The notes beneath the pieces were generated by a model. That model had not been told where the DNA came from and made no database searches. It saw only the letters and a list, made by a program, of their open reading frames with translations. A stretch of 12,830 bases of DNA, taken from positions 1-12,830 of the forward strand of contig CAVWAK010000025.1 in assembly GCA_963752745.1 (NCBI GenBank). Direction: 5' to 3'. Source of the stretch: Thiogranum sp963752745 (GTDB lineage: Bacteria > Pseudomonadota > Gammaproteobacteria > DSM-19610). Position numbers and translations under genes: made by a program. Below, piece by piece: positions 6,310-12,830 of this stretch (position 1 is its first letter; every line of letters starts with the position of its first letter).

Positions 6310-7291
6310 GCTCGACGGCCTGACACTGGAAGTCAGCGCCAGTGCCGGTGTCGCCTTCTATCCCGAACAAGCTGCCGACAGCCATGAATTGCTCCGTTGT
6401 GCGGATGTGGCGATGTATCATGCAAAGCGTACTCGCTCGCACCTGGAGATGTACGATTCCGTTTACGACGAACACTCGCCAGAGCGTCTGTCCCTGATGG
6501 TCGATCTCAGGCAGGGAATTCGGGATGATCAGCTGGTTCTGCATTATCAGCCGAAGGTTAACCTGTGTGAGAACCGGGTGTCCGGTTTTGAAGCCCTGGT
6601 TCGCTGGCAGCATCCGCGGCTGGGCCTGCTCGCGCCTGATGATTTTATCGGCTTCGCCGAGATGGGCGAGACAATCCATGCGTTGACAAACTGGGTGATT
6701 GATACAGCCCTTGCCCAGCTTCGATGCTGGCAGGATGACGGCCACAACCTCTGCATCGCCATTAATATTTCCACCCGGAATCTGGTTGACAAGGCATTTC
6801 CTGGGGCCCTTAAGGGATTGATCGACAAGCATGGCGTCGAGGCCAGTTGTATAGAGCTTGAAATCACAGAGTCATCCCTGATCCATGATCCCGAACGAAC
6901 CCAGGCATCGCTGAATAAAATCGCCTCACTGGGTGTCACGCTGTCGATCGATGATTTCGGGATCGGCTACTCGTCCTTGAGCTACCTGAAGCGCTTGCCC
7001 GTACAGGCTATCAAGATCGACCAGTCTTTTGTCACGGATATGCTCGCCGATCAGCAGGACATGGTGATTGTTCGCTCAACCATCAACATGGCGCGCGACC
7101 TGGGTTTGAAAGTGGTCGCGGAAGGTGCAGAAGACCAGGCAACCTACGATACGCTGCGTGGTATGGGGTGCGACTTCGTGCAGGGGTACTACATCAGCAA
7201 GCCGCTGGACGGAATCCTGGTAGACGAGCACTTAAAGAATGGTGCGTTCAGGATACTGAAAAAGGAATTTGTCAGCGCTGGTAAAGAGTAA
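6209..7291 (+). CDS. PAS-PAS-GAF-GGDEF-EAL protein, part 2 of 2 (end of GGDEF and EAL phosphodiesterase)
   Basis: In this frame the true protein starts at LLEKPFELDGLTLEVSASAG (from residue 28), which completes the GGDEF domain of part 1; the earlier residues are an out-of-frame shadow. The EAL domain has the full set of catalytic motifs: EALVRW (EAL at 128-130), N186 in INIST, ELEITES (216-222), IDDFGIGYSSL with D248-D249, K269 in IKIDQ, and E305 in VVAEGAE, with QGYYISKPL near the end. It should therefore be able to hydrolyse c-di-GMP. With GGDEF also intact, the enzyme may be bifunctional or switched by its PAS and GAF domains. The stop at 7289-7291 faces the DUF4340 gene on the other strand, 27 bp away. 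Confidence 0.88.
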   Translation: MAMSLPWFRCSMIATMMPSASPSELLSLLEKPFELDGLTLEVSASAGVAFYPEQAADSHELLRCADVAMYHAKRTRSHLEMYDSVYDEHSPERLSLMVDLRQGIRDDQLVLHYQPKVNLCENRVSGFEALVRWQHPRLGLLAPDDFIGFAEMGETIHALTNWVIDTALAQLRCWQDDGHNLCIAINISTRNLVDKAFPGALKGLIDKHGVEASCIELEITESSLIHDPERTQASLNKIASLGVTLSIDDFGIGYSSLSYLKRLPVQAIKIDQSFVTDMLADQQDMVIVRSTINMARDLGLKVVAEGAEDQATYDTLRGMGCDFVQGYYISKPLDGILVDEHLKNGAFRILKKEFVSAGKE

Positions 7292-7304
7292 GACTTAACG
7301 GCCG

Positions 7305-7317
7305 CCTGCATCGCAGG
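7305..7317. terminator. Short hairpin between convergent genes
   Basis: CCTGC-ATC-GCAGG forms a five-base stem between the convergent stops of the GGDEF-EAL gene and the DUF4340 gene. It has no T run on either side, so it is at best a weak bidirectional terminator. Confidence 0.22.
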
Positions 7318-7318
7318 G

Positions 7319-8341
7319 TTAGTCCGGAAGCTCCGCATCGTCGAGGTCACTCAGTCGCGCCCGCAGTCTGGAGGCAGGGGATGGCGCCAACTGGTATATC
7401 CAGCCTGCGAACCTGGTCTGCAAGTCGCCCGGGTCCGAAGTGCCGGGTTTGACCAGATCGAACCAGGCCCATATCTGATCATTCTGTTCAACGCTAGTGA
7501 CCTTGACCTCTAAACCATCCCAGGTCCTGAACATAGCCGTTACCGCCTCTGATTCGGGCGGCCCGTCCGCGGGACGGGCGCGGACATCTTCCATTTTCAA
7601 TGCGGTGAGGCCCCTGGGCAGCAGATTGATTTGCTCCGGGTTTTTTGGTGCACTGCCTTCGGGCATATTCATCACTGAAAAATTAACTGCGCTTTTACGC
7701 TGTTTTCCCACCGTCAGACTGGTCCCGTCCGGATGGCTGATAGTGACGCGGTTTACCTTTTTCGGTGTGATCTGAATGATCTGCCGATCTACCCAGTCAA
7801 GTTGCTGTTGTGGCAGGTCAAGGTTACCAGCCACCAGCCAGGCGCGTGATTCGCCGGATACCCGGACATAGATACCGTCCTTGCCACCGGTGATAAGTCC
7901 GCCTCTGATATTGCCGATGATGAGTGAAGCCACAGCGTTATCAGCCTCTGTGTACAAACTGATGCGCATACTATCGCTTTCTGCTGCTGGCGCTTGTACG
8001 CCCAGTCGAGCATGGTTTTCCGGCTTGTCACTTTTGGGCTCAACGATTTCCAGCAGGGCAATACCAAGCAGTAGCGGCTTGACCCTCTCAAACAGAACAG
8101 GGTAGCCGCCTTTCCCGGGCAGCTGCCACTGATCGCCGTTGTTCACAATCTTGTAGACGCTGCCACGGTGTTCGACCAGGATCCTGCCTACATCGTTCAG
8201 CTGCTGTTCCAGGTTCGGAAACAGGCGTTGGCCGGTGATGCTTTTATCGGGGGAGGGGGACTGTGAATCTCCGAGCCACAGCCAGGCAGCGGCCATAATT
8301 GCCAGGACAATTACGCTGATTGCCGGTAGTTTGTTTTGCAT
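7319..8341 (-). CDS. DUF4340 membrane-anchored protein of GldG-type ABC cluster
   Basis: The product is 340 aa and intact. Residues 5-23 form one N-terminal membrane helix, and the rest is a periplasmic beta-rich region. Typical DUF4340 features are visible: ILVEHRGSVYKIVNNGDQW early on, ERVKPLLLGIALLEIVEPKS, a repeated second half with WVDRQIIQITPKKVNRVTIS, and YQLAPSPASRLRARLSDL at the end. The family accompanies GldG-like proteins; its biochemical role is not known. The ATG at 8341 overlaps the TGA of the gldG-like gene (TGATG), so it is translationally coupled as the last gene of the ABC operon. No frameshift is seen here. Confidence 0.85.
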   Translation of the reverse strand: MQNKLPAISVIVLAIMAAAWLWLGDSQSPSPDKSITGQRLFPNLEQQLNDVGRILVEHRGSVYKIVNNGDQWQLPGKGGYPVLFERVKPLLLGIALLEIVEPKSDKPENHARLGVQAPAAESDSMRISLYTEADNAVASLIIGNIRGGLITGGKDGIYVRVSGESRAWLVAGNLDLPQQQLDWVDRQIIQITPKKVNRVTISHPDGTSLTVGKQRKSAVNFSVMNMPEGSAPKNPEQINLLPRGLTALKMEDVRARPADGPPESEAVTAMFRTWDGLEVKVTSVEQNDQIWAWFDLVKPGTSDPGDLQTRFAGWIYQLAPSPASRLRARLSDLDDAELPD

Positions 8342-9150
8342 CAGCTGTCCGCTATGGTCACTCGGCGCATACGCCGCATGCGGATCACGCCCAGTACCGT
8401 CGCTACCAGAATCACCAGCAGTGGTATCGCGGCAATATTGATGACTTTGAGCCAGGTGCCCAGCTTTTCGATATTCCTGGTCAGGTCATGTTGCACGTTA
8501 CGCAGCTCCTTGCGGGTCTTGATCTGTTCGGCCTGGAACTTGCGCAGTTCCTCGCGCTGTTCCGCACTCATGATGAGGGTGCTTTCGCCTTCTTTCTGTT
8601 GCTGAAGTTCACTGATCTTTTGTCCCGCTTCACTGAGCTTGACCTGCAGCGCCCGCTCCCTGGCGCGGTACTGTTTCTCGGCGGTTTCCTTCAGCGCGGC
8701 GACTTTCACAAACGGCCGTGCCGAGCGTCCACGGCTGCGCAGGCTGATCAGGTCATTGCTGCCACTGAGGTTTTCCAGGGCATTGATCAGAAAGGCGCCG
8801 TTGTCAGCGCGGGTGACAGCCACGCGCCGGCCGTAAAACTCTTTAAAATCGACCCAGAAGCGATCCTCGAGCATATCGGTATCGGCGACCACAATAACAT
8901 TCACCGGTTCACGCGATGCGGTCAGCCTGTCACTGTCTTCCAGACCTTCGATACCGTTTGGAAAAGCGCTAGTAACATCACCGCGAACACGCGCGGCCAG
9001 CACCAGCGGTGTCCCGCCCGGATGGTAAGCTGCAACAGGTCGGTCGGCTTGGTACCGTATTTTACATAGCCCGCTTCCAGCTGCATGGCCTGGTCGCTGG
9101 TCTGGACCAGTGCGGTCAGCTGTGACGTTGCATCCGGCTTTCTTCAGCAA
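8341..9150 (-). CDS. GldG-like ABC auxiliary protein, part 2 of 2 (C-terminal)
   Basis: This frame gives the C-terminal part of the GldG-like protein (whole gene 8341-10238, about 632 aa after correction). The true sequence begins at about residue 43 (HPGGTPLVLAARVRGDVTSA); the first 42 residues are out of frame. It contains the end of the Gldg (ABC_transp_aux) domain (VNVIVVADTDMLEDRFWVDF, AVTRADNGAFLINALENLSG). A long charged coiled coil follows (about 152-230, with repeated E/K/Q heptads), then a C-terminal membrane helix (about 234-256) with a basic RMRRMRR cytosolic end. Between the two parts, the third frame reads DATSQLTALVQTSDQAMQLE ... KYGTKPTDLLQL (about 9137-9030), so one base appears lost at each junction. 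It overlaps the DUF4340 start by one base. Confidence 0.8.
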   Translation of the reverse strand: MLKKAGCNVTADRTGPDQRPGHAAGSGLCKIRYQADRPVAAYHPGGTPLVLAARVRGDVTSAFPNGIEGLEDSDRLTASREPVNVIVVADTDMLEDRFWVDFKEFYGRRVAVTRADNGAFLINALENLSGSNDLISLRSRGRSARPFVKVAALKETAEKQYRARERALQVKLSEAGQKISELQQQKEGESTLIMSAEQREELRKFQAEQIKTRKELRNVQHDLTRNIEKLGTWLKVINIAAIPLLVILVATVLGVIRMRRMRRVTIADS

Positions 9151-10238
9151 GTAACCCGAAGTCGCCGATGAGCAGCGACTGCAGGTCCGCAGTCACGAAA
9201 TCCTCACTATTGAAGTTATTTTCGCGCAGTGTCAACCACACAATGTAATCCACAGCCTTGCCACCGCTGGTCATCACACTGGTCGCCGTACGGCGATCGG
9301 CGGCAATATAATCGGGCGCCAGTACCACACCCCAGGCATCCATCAACGGCTTGATGTTTGAACTGCGAACCGCCTCAACGTAACCCTGATCGGGGCTGGT
9401 CACGTCAGGCATCGAGGTGTCGGCTTCCGAAAATGCATCGACAAACACCAGCGCGCGGCCACCACCCAGCACATACTGGTCGATGGCGAACAGTGTCTTT
9501 TCCGGCAGTTCCTTGGGATGGACGACCATCAGCACATCGACGTTTTCGGGGATGGTTTCGGTGTCGGTATCCAGGTCCACTACGTCGAATGACTGCTTTA
9601 TCTGGGTGAGTGTGAACCAGTCACGCTCCTGTTCGCCAAGCAACGGGTGATCGGCCCTGGAACCGGCCGAGATGGGTAACCCGGACATCAGGCCCACCAC
9701 CGGCTTTTGCGGGTTCGCCAGGCTGTAAACCAGTTTCGAGACCGTGTATTCCAGCGTATCTTCCTGGTCTGACTGGAAGAAGGGGATCCGCCGGATATCG
9801 TCGACTGCATTGCTGCCGACCAGACCGAAGTAAGCATAGCTGCCCGAAGTGTCGACCGGTACGCCCTGCATGCCGTAGCGCGCCGCCTGCTCCTCGGCAT
9901 CGGAAAACGGCTCGGGTTGTTCGATGATGAGCTGCAACTTGCCGCCACTCACCTCGGCGTATTCTTCCAGCAGTTCACGTACGCGTTGACCGTAGGTAGC
10001 GATCACGGGCATGTCGCTGAATTGTTTTTCCGAGAAGTAGAAGCGCAGTGTGACGGGCTCGTCGAGCCTGGCCAGAATGTTACGTGTGCCGTCCGACAGC
10101 GTATACAGACGGTTCTCGGTTATGTCGATTCTTGACACCCTTGATTAACAGGCCGGCGAACAGATTGATGGTCAGCAGCAGTATCGCTACTGCTACCAGT
10201 CCTGACGTGGAATAAAGCGTGCGTCCTTTTAGCATCAT
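9116..10238 (-). CDS. GldG-like ABC auxiliary protein, part 1 of 2 (N-terminal)
   Basis: This is the N-terminal part of the same gene. Translation should begin at ATG 10238, overlapping the permease stop (TGATG). It gives MMLKGRTLYSTSGLVAVAIL and more hydrophobic residues to LLIKGV, a membrane helix; an extra base at about 10131-10134 then moves the frame to RIDITENRLYTLSDGTRNIL. From there the Gldg domain is clear (EPVTLRFYFSEKQF, VRELLEEYAEVSGGKL, TLEYTVSKLVYSL, PVVGLMSGLP, VDVLMVVHPKELPEKTLFAI, GGRALVFVDAF). This frame is lost near LLAEESR (about 9137). GldG-type proteins act with a GldA-like ATPase and a GldF-like permease; in Flavobacterium they are needed for gliding, but in proteobacteria the substrate is not known. 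Confidence 0.82.
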
Positions 10239-10972
10239 CAGTCCGATTTATTGATTTCCACGATGATGGCATTGGCCAGCAGCCAGCAGCCGATAAACGA
10301 AAAGAAGAATATCAGGTCCCTGAGATCGATCACGCCCTTGGCAATCGATTCGAAGTGGCCCAGAAAACTCATGCTGTTGATGGTGTTAATCAGTGCCTGT
10401 GGCGCCCAGCCCTGGAACACGTCCATCACCATGGGAAAGCCCGCCAGCACAAAAATCAAACAGATCACGAACGAGATCACAAAGGCGATGACCTGGTTAC
10501 GGGTGAAGGCCGACACGCAGGCACCAATCGCGAGGTAGGCGCCCGCCATCAGAAAACTGCCGATGTAACTCAGCAGGATAACGGGGTTATCCGCATCACC
10601 GAGGTAGTTGATGGTGATCCACACCGGGAAGGTCAGCGCCAGTGCAATACCGGTGAATATCCACGCCGCCAGGAATTTGCCCAGCACGGCTTCGCCGATA
10701 GATACCGGCAGAGTCATCAACAGTTCTATCGTGCCAGTCTTGCGTTCCTCGGCCCACAGGCGCATCGACAACGCCGGGATCAGGAACAGGTACAGCCAGG
10801 GATGGAAAGTGAAAAACGGCTGCAGATCGGCCTGGCCGCGCTCGTACAGGCCACCCAGGTAAAAGGTGAAGACGCCGGCCAGCACCAGGAAAATAACGAT
10901 GAAGACGTAGGCGACCGGGGTAGAGAAATAGTTGCCCAGCTCGCGTTTTAAAATGGCGCCGGTTGCGCTCAC
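10238..10972 (-). CDS. ABC-2 type permease (GldF-like)
   Basis: The product is 244 aa and intact, with six predicted membrane helices at about 20-40, 57-70, 98-120, 133-155, 160-181 and 218-238. It has the ABC-2 coupling segment typical of this family, SMRLWAEERKTGTIELLMTL (69-88), just after helix 2. N-terminal ILKRELGNYFSTPVAYV is also characteristic of GldF-type permeases. It should form the membrane channel with the upstream ATPase, working with the GldG-like and DUF4340 proteins. The start is GTG at 10972, sharing four bases (GTGA) with the ATPase stop; its own TGA overlaps the gldG-like ATG. These overlaps show strict translational coupling. The substrate is unknown. Confidence 0.9.
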   Translation of the reverse strand: MSATGAILKRELGNYFSTPVAYVFIVIFLVLAGVFTFYLGGLYERGQADLQPFFTFHPWLYLFLIPALSMRLWAEERKTGTIELLMTLPVSIGEAVLGKFLAAWIFTGIALALTFPVWITINYLGDADNPVILLSYIGSFLMAGAYLAIGACVSAFTRNQVIAFVISFVICLIFVLAGFPMVMDVFQGWAPQALINTINSMSFLGHFESIAKGVIDLRDLIFFFSFIGCWLLANAIIVEINKSD

Positions 10973-11952
10973 GATTCAGCGCCTCCCTGTTCCGACCCGG
11001 GCCGGGTGGTAATGCGGCGGAATACTTCGTCGAGCTGACCGGTCTCGACAAATACTTCTTCGATCTGCCAGTCTTCGTCGCGTGCCAGGTGCGTCACCTG
11101 CCTGACAATGGATGCGCCGTTACCCGGCAGCACGGTCAGTTGATTCGCGCCGGTGCTGCCAATAACTTCTGCGACTTCGTCCAGCCGGCTCAGGTAGTCC
11201 CGGGCGGCGGCGGGAATGTCACCTTCAAAGCTTATTCGCACCGCGTTGTGCAGACTCGACATGGCCACCAGTTGTTGCGGTGTGCCATCAAACAGCAGCG
11301 AGCCATGGGCGATGATGATAGCGCGATCACAGATCGCATCCACTTCTTCAAGGATGTGGGTGGAGATCAGGATGGCTTTGTCTTTTGCCATTTCCCGGAT
11401 CAGTTCGCGCACCTCGTGTTTCTGGTTGGGGTCGAGGCCGTCGGTGGGTTCGTCCATTACCAGGATGGGTGGATCGTGCAGTATCGCCTGTGCCAGGCCG
11501 ACCCGTCGTTTAAAGCCCTTGGACAATGTTTCGATGGGTTTGTGAGCAACACTGCCCAGGTTCGCCTTGTCAATGGCCATGGCCACCCGTTCGCGCCTTT
11601 CCCGGCCACGATAACCACGGATGCGGGCAATGAATTCGAGGAACGCCGTCGCCGTCATATCATCGTAGGCGGGTGCACCTTCAGGCAGGTAACCGATACG
11701 GCGCTTGACCTCGATCGGATTGCGGCTGACGTCAAATCCGGCCACGCGTATCTGCCCCTGCGTGGGCGCCAGGAAGCCGGTGATCATTTTCATGGTGGTG
11801 GATTTGCCCGCGCCATTGGGGCCGAGAAAACCCAGCACCTCGCCGCTGCGAACGTCGAAGGAAACGTCGCTGACGGCGGTAAATGCGCCGAAATCCTTGC
11901 TCAGCGACGAGACTTCGATCGCTGCGCGCGTCTCTGTGGCAGCGCTTGTCAT
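10969..11952 (-). CDS. ABC transporter ATP-binding protein (GldA-like)
   Basis: The product is 327 aa and intact. It shows Walker A GPNGAGKST (44-52), the signature LSKGF (143-147, in place of LSGGQ, common in this subgroup), Walker B ILVMDEP (163-169), D loop GLDPNQ (172-177) and the switch histidine H199 in ISTHILEEV. The region that usually holds the Q loop reads IGYLPEGAPAYDDMT, the YLPE(G) form typical of GldA/CcmA-like ABC-2 exporters. The C-terminal 80 residues form an accessory domain. It energises the permease that follows and is first in the four-gene operon. ATG 11952 has no good Shine-Dalgarno sequence; an AT-rich stretch lies upstream. Confidence 0.93.
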   Translation of the reverse strand: MTSAATETRAAIEVSSLSKDFGAFTAVSDVSFDVRSGEVLGFLGPNGAGKSTTMKMITGFLAPTQGQIRVAGFDVSRNPIEVKRRIGYLPEGAPAYDDMTATAFLEFIARIRGYRGRERRERVAMAIDKANLGSVAHKPIETLSKGFKRRVGLAQAILHDPPILVMDEPTDGLDPNQKHEVRELIREMAKDKAILISTHILEEVDAICDRAIIIAHGSLLFDGTPQQLVAMSSLHNAVRISFEGDIPAAARDYLSRLDEVAEVIGSTGANQLTVLPGNGASIVRQVTHLARDEDWQIEEVFVETGQLDEVFRRITTRPGSEQGGAES

Positions 11953-11970
11953 ATTGAGTGAGTGCGGGAA

Positions 11971-12020
11971 TTAAGCATGTTACTACTAGTTACTATAATT
12001 ATTTTTTAGTTTTTTGATTT
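11971..12020. promoter_or_regulatory. AT-rich intergenic region upstream of ABC operon, with promoter-like hexamers
   Basis: Upstream of the ATPase the DNA turns strongly A/T rich. On the minus strand TATAGT (11997-11992) could be a -10 for the ABC operon, 40 bp before its ATG, but no good -35 precedes it. On the plus strand a perfect TATAAT (11994-11999) overlaps it, with TTAAGC 17 bp upstream as a poor -35. The minus strand also has a direct repeat TAGTAAC-TAG-TAGTAAC (11995-11979), a possible regulator site. This is weak motif evidence only. Confidence 0.3.
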
Positions 12021-12052
12021 AACCTCACGGAGAGACGCTGTTTATCCCCGGG

Positions 12053-12691
12053 TTATTCCTTTTCCGCCGACTCGGCGGCCTTTTCCGGCTGCGGCTGGAC
12101 ACTGACAAATTTGCGCTCGACGAGCTTCTGGTCCTGGTACCAGATCTGGAAGATCCAGTCGCCTTCCACCAGCTCATAGTCCTCGTTGAAAACCGTAGCC
12201 GTCGAAAACCGAGGACCTGCTGGGTTTTCACCCTGCCTTTGAAGGGGCGGTCATAACCGGTGGTTGTCGGAGCCGTCCGGCAGGGTCATTTCCGGGTGGA
12301 TCAGGACCTTGCGCAGCTTCATGACGGGTTTGATCATGGCCTCGGGTGGCAGGTTCCACAGGCGGAACTGGTAACCGAAATAGGTGTCCTTGACCAGCGG
12401 GATACGGTCGGTCATCGAGACATGTTCAAGCTCCGGCTTGCGCACCACCTTGCCGGTATTGCGTTGCCGAGCTGGTCGGTGATCTGCCCTTTCTGGGTGG
12501 CCTTGTAGATACCGAACTGGAAGACGCTGTGTTTTGATGCCCTTGGTCTGGCTGTCCGGTGCCGCGCTGCTGGCCGTTGAGGGGACCGCGCTGACCACGT
12601 TCGCGGTGTCCTGGCCCGGTGCGCCGGTGTCCGCGGCCTGCTCGCAGCCGGCGAGCGCGAACATGAATGTGAGAGGTATCAGGTACTTCAT
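12053..12691 (-). CDS. DUF3859 domain lipoprotein, frame broken several times
   Basis: As given, the longest frame (12251-12691, 146 aa) starts MKYLIPLTFMFALAGCEQAA, a signal peptide with lipobox L13-A-G-C16, then a Ser/Ala/Pro-rich linker. Five single-base corrections restore a 211-aa DUF3859 protein: HSVFQFGIYKATQKGQITDQ, LGNA, NTGKVVRKPELEHV, IPLVKDTYFGYQFRLWNLPP, STTTGYDRPFKGRVKTQQVL, GFDGYGFNEDYELVEGDWIF, QIWYQDQKLVERKFVSV, ending EKAAESAEKE-stop at 12053. The breaks are extra bases at 12532-12535, about 12267-12270, 12205-12208 and 12189-12192, and a lost base at 12460/12461. DUF3859 is a beta-sandwich-like domain of unknown function in envelope proteins. An AAAGG ribosome site lies about eight bases before ATG 12691. 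Confidence 0.75.
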
Positions 12692-12746
12692 AGCAAAAAC
12701 CTTTGACAGTTATGATGGTGGTAAACCCTGCAACTCATCGGCTCAA

Positions 12747-12818
12747 TGTAGGAGCGGTCTCATGACCGCGATTGGCTGCCTGATCGGGGCAAATCGCGGT
12801 CAGGAGACCGCTCCTACA
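12747..12818. repeat. Pair of inverted REP-like hairpins (REPIN/BIME type)
   Basis: Arm 1 (12747-12773) starts TGTAGGAGCGGTCTCATGAC and arm 2 (12792-12818) is its reverse complement at 26 of 27 positions; the single mismatch is in the loop. Each arm is itself a hairpin: GCGGTC-TCAT-GACCGC in arm 1 and GCGGTC-AGGA-GACCGC in arm 2. An 18-bp spacer (12774-12791) separates them. The GTAG head and GGAGCGG start match the REP elements moved by RAYT transposases in many gammaproteobacteria. No RAYT gene is in the window. It lies upstream of the DUF3859 gene, outside coding sequence. Confidence 0.85.
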
Positions 12819-12830
12819 ACCGTTTATAGT

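Noticed and set aside
8320..9069. A 249-codon plus-strand open frame
   Set aside because: It is antisense to the C-terminal half of the GldG-like gene, whose coiled coil and TM helix are clear.
10963..11961. A 332-codon open frame on the plus strand
   Set aside because: It lies exactly antisense to the ABC ATPase, which has all its motifs; the antisense protein shows no features and is a by-product of codon usage.
12025..12231. A 68-codon minus-strand frame as a separate gene
   Set aside because: Its first residues (KTQQVLGF) belong to the DUF3859 gene; the rest is the wrong frame after an extra base, and the right frame gives a typical domain end.
1..12830. A CRISPR array, tRNA, rRNA or insertion sequence
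   Set aside because: No regularly spaced repeats, cloverleaf, rRNA-like stretch or transposase frame was seen; the only clear repeats are the REP pair and the 48-bp gene remnant.

Overview
The window looks like chromosomal DNA of a gammaproteobacterium. The signs are a TIGR02647-type start, a YdcH/DksA-like pair, a four-gene GldA/F/G-DUF4340 ABC cluster, tandem PAS/GGDEF/EAL signalling proteins and a REP-type palindrome pair with a GTAG head. Genus cannot be told from the sequence. There are no rRNA or tRNA genes, no insertion sequence and no CRISPR array.

Layout. Positions 1-1335 (all minus) hold the 5' end of a small TIGR02647-like gene, a 48-bp remnant of an allene-oxide-cyclase-barrel gene, a short DksA/TraR zinc-finger gene, a ydcH-like gene, and an intact allene-oxide-cyclase-barrel lipoprotein. 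Positions 1409-3646 (minus) hold a membrane sensor histidine kinase (periplasmic SBP_bac_3 domain, TM, PAS, HisKA, HATPase) and its terminator. Divergent from it, 3978-7291 (plus) is an apparent operon: an unrecognised 185-aa protein, a translationally coupled 53-aa protein, and a PAS-PAS-GAF-GGDEF-EAL cyclic-di-GMP enzyme. The kinase PAS and the first PAS of the c-di-GMP enzyme are close relatives, so the two divergent units may read related signals. Positions 7319-11952 (minus) form a tightly overlapping ABC operon: ATPase, ABC-2 permease, GldG-like auxiliary protein, DUF4340 protein. Positions 12053-12691 (minus) hold a DUF3859 lipoprotein, and 12747-12818 a pair of inverted REP-like hairpins.

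A dominant feature is broken frames. Four genes (kinase, GGDEF-EAL protein, gldG-like, DUF3859) need single-base corrections, about eleven in all. Several of the extra bases lie in four-base A/T runs, and in every case the conserved protein resumes exactly in another frame. This pattern suggests uncorrected indel errors in the source assembly more than true pseudogenes. The split genes are therefore described as parts of one original gene each. The best candidate for a less-described system is the divergent kinase / unknown protein / 53-aa protein / c-di-GMP enzyme locus.
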